64,000 nt of DNA from Polaromonas vacuolata (GTDB taxonomy: Bacteria > Pseudomonadota > Gammaproteobacteria > Burkholderiales > Burkholderiaceae_C). This document shows positions 62,765-64,000 of the stretch, piece by piece. The notes below the pieces were generated by a model. The model saw nothing but the letters and a program-made list of their open reading frames with translations. It was not told the origin of the DNA and did not search any database. The DNA lies in the NCBI RefSeq assembly GCF_012584515.1, contig NZ_CP051461.1, positions 372,001 through 436,000 of the forward strand. The letters are read 5' to 3'. A program made the translations under genes and the position numbers. How positions within the stretch are numbered: the first letter of the stretch is position 1; each line of letters begins with the position of its first letter.

Positions 62765-63050
62765 AGACAATCCGTTTTCAGCCGCCGATAGGCCGCGCTT
62801 GAGTGCGGTTGCCCTGAGCTATAAAGACCCAGATCAGCCGCCTGTCGTGATCGCCAAAGGCTACGGGGATGTGGCTGAGGCAATTATTCGCTCAGCAAAA
62901 GAGAGTGGTGTTTACGTTCACAACTCACCAGAATTGGTCAAATTGTTAGTAAATGTTAATTTAGATGCAAAAATACCGCCCAGTCTTTATCTAGTTGTGG
63001 CTGAAATGTTGAATTGGCTTCAAGAACTTGAAAACGAAGCCATTACATGA
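62754..63050 (+). CDS. FlhB C-terminal-like protein (FlhX/FhlB type)
   Basis: A 98-residue protein similar to the cytoplasmic C-terminal domain of FlhB/YscU export-switch proteins. The start ATG 62754 lies inside the end of the fliK-like gene with AGGAC upstream. VALSYKDPDQPPVVIAKGYGDVAEAIIRSAKES is the domain's recognised region, and YLVVAEMLNWL is the C-terminal helix. The autocleavage motif NPTH of true FlhB is not present. Such small homologues are commonly paired with a FliK-like gene in proteobacteria and can substitute for the FlhB domain. Confidence 0.85.
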   Translation: MPDKDNPFSAADRPRLSAVALSYKDPDQPPVVIAKGYGDVAEAIIRSAKESGVYVHNSPELVKLLVNVNLDAKIPPSLYLVVAEMLNWLQELENEAIT

Positions 63051-63259
63051 GTGCTTATTAGTCAAAATTTCTTTAAATCGACATAAAATTAAATTATTAT
63101 CAATTTTGTCGATTAATTTAACTAAATATTAAATATCTTTATAAATTCGATACAAGTAATTATTTTATTATATTTGTAATAAATAGTTTCTGTCAATTTG
63201 TATAGTGAAAAATCAATTGGTTTGTCTTAAAAAAATATCAGTGTGCCCGGAGGCTTCCT
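63051..63259 (+). promoter_or_regulatory. AT-rich flhDC upstream region
   Basis: This 209-bp spacer is strikingly AT-rich compared with its surroundings. It includes an imperfect inverted repeat ATCGACATAAAATT / AATTTTGTCGAT (63077-63113) and a possible -10 TATAGT (63201-63206) without a well-spaced -35. Master-regulator promoters of flagella are often AT-rich, curved and controlled by many factors, so this is probably the flhDC control region. Confidence 0.6.
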
Positions 63260-63574
63260 ATGACTGCAACGAATACCAACGAAATTGGTGATTTAAACCT
63301 TACCTATCTGCTGCTTGCGCAGCGGCTGGTTCGCGAAGATGTTGCCGTGGCCATGTTTCGCCTAGGCATTAGCCGCGAACTCGCCGACTTGTTGGGCGGT
63401 TTGTCGCTGCAGCAAATTGTCAAGCTTTCGGCTTCGAGCTTGGTGCTGTGCCGTTTCCGTTTTGATGACCATCCGATTCTCAGCGCGCTGACGCAGGACG
63501 GCAAAAATGTTCAACTGCAGCAAGCGCACACGGCAATTTTGTTGGCGGGTCAACAAGTGGCATTGACGCATTGA
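63260..63574 (+). CDS. flhD: Flagellar transcriptional activator FlhD
   Basis: A 104-residue subunit of the FlhD4C2 master activator. [70 protein letters not shown] matches FlhD, including the [12 protein letters not shown] start. CCCGGAGG gives a strong ribosome site. It activates early flagellar promoters with FlhC. Placing it next to the late gene cluster is common in Burkholderiales. Confidence 0.95.
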   Translation: MTATNTNEIGDLNLTYLLLAQRLVREDVAVAMFRLGISRELADLLGGLSLQQIVKLSASSLVLCRFRFDDHPILSALTQDGKNVQLQQAHTAILLAGQQVALTH

Positions 63575-63622
63575 GCTGTCTAGATTGTTTAACTTTTAAA
63601 ACAACGCTGGAGTTTTTGCGCG

Positions 63623-64000
63623 ATGGTCGGTAAAAGTGTCATCCGCGAAGCGCGTGAAATTCACCTTGCAATTGACTTGATCAAACTCGGTGCTCGCCTG
63701 CAGTTTCTGGAAGCTGAAACTGGCCTTAGCCGCGACCGTTTAATCAAGCTGTACAAAGAAATCCGTGGCGTGTCACCCCCAAAGGGTTTGTTGCCTTTTT
63801 CTACGGATTGGTTTATGACGTGGATGTCCAACATCCATTCGTCAATGTTCTACAACATCTACCGTTTCATGATTACCCACGGTGGTTGCACGCGGATTTC
63901 AGCGATTGTCAAAAGCTACCGGCTCTATCTTGAGCAGGTAGAGCATCAGGGCAATGAGCCAATCCTCGACTTCACCCGCGCTTGGACATTGGTCCGGTTT
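63623..64000 (+). CDS. flhC: Flagellar transcriptional activator FlhC (truncated by window)
   Basis: The frame from ATG 63623 is open to the window end and gives 126 residues of FlhC, which normally has about 185-190. It begins [49 protein letters not shown] and continues with the conserved [19 protein letters not shown] and [11 protein letters not shown] segments. The zinc-binding Cys cluster lies in the missing part. GGAG is 8-10 bp upstream. It forms the DNA-binding heterohexamer with FlhD. Confidence 0.94.
   Translation, partial: MVGKSVIREAREIHLAIDLIKLGARLQFLEAETGLSRDRLIKLYKEIRGVSPPKGLLPFSTDWFMTWMSNIHSSMFYNIYRFMITHGGCTRISAIVKSYRLYLEQVEHQGNEPILDFTRAWTLVRF

Overview
The window reads as a chromosomal segment of a motile betaproteobacterium, most likely a Comamonadaceae member (Burkholderiales). 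The grounds are a LivM-LivG fusion in a Liv operon, a fused isobutyryl-CoA mutase (IcmF), a PHA-system family protein, type III pantothenate kinase, and a flagellar regulon ending in flhDC with sigma-28-type promoters. Genus is inference; there is no rRNA or other marker to fix it. Coding density is high and I see no insertion sequence, prophage, tRNA, rRNA or CRISPR array.

Left part, 1-16.3 kb: two Liv-type ABC importers flank a metabolic block. The first (livG-livF-binding protein-livH-livM, minus strand) runs off the left edge; its LivF has Arg in place of the Walker A Lys. Then come a DUF6352-like gene, an unrecognised 54-residue basic protein with a strong terminator, a MazEF-type toxin-antitoxin pair with a visible promoter/operator, and icmF with a perfect 22-bp palindrome upstream. 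Divergent from icmF is the second Liv operon: binding protein, an intra-operon terminator, livH, livM-livG fusion, livF. IcmF interconverts isobutyryl-CoA (a valine product) and butyryl-CoA, so the neighbourhood fits branched-chain amino or acyl acid use. A polyphosphate kinase 2 gene closes this part.

Middle, 16.3-25.3 kb: a sulfide/persulfide module (two YeeE/YedE half-proteins, a CsoR-family repressor with a GC-rich operator, and a persulfide dioxygenase-rhodanese fusion), then coaX, an acyl-CoA-binding protein, and a minus-strand operon of a molybdopterin oxidoreductase, a predicted aminopeptidase lipoprotein and a PHA-granule-region protein. A lone Liv-type binding protein with a Tat-like signal follows.

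Right part, 25.3-64 kb: a nearly continuous flagellar and chemotaxis region. flgN-flgM-flgA lie on the minus strand; flgBCDEFGHIJ on the plus strand; then three methyl-accepting chemotaxis proteins and a cheW sit between flgJ and flgKL. fliFGHIJKLMNOPQR form one long minus-strand operon. fliE, fliC, fliD, fliS, fliT, a second fliK-like gene, a small FlhB-C-terminal-like gene, flhD and a truncated flhC are on the plus strand. Good sigma-28 (FliA) promoter matches precede flgM, flgK and fliC, consistent with a FlhDC - FliA/FlgM hierarchy. flhB, flhA, fliA, motAB and the cheA/cheY genes are not here and presumably lie elsewhere.

No clearly undescribed multi-gene system was found. The most unusual features are short tandem repeats in flagellar-region spacers (especially 11 copies of a 7-mer before a chemoreceptor gene), the Walker A substitution in LivF, the CsoR-like regulator with atypical cysteine spacing in a sulfur locus, and a mosaic-looking flagellin centre.
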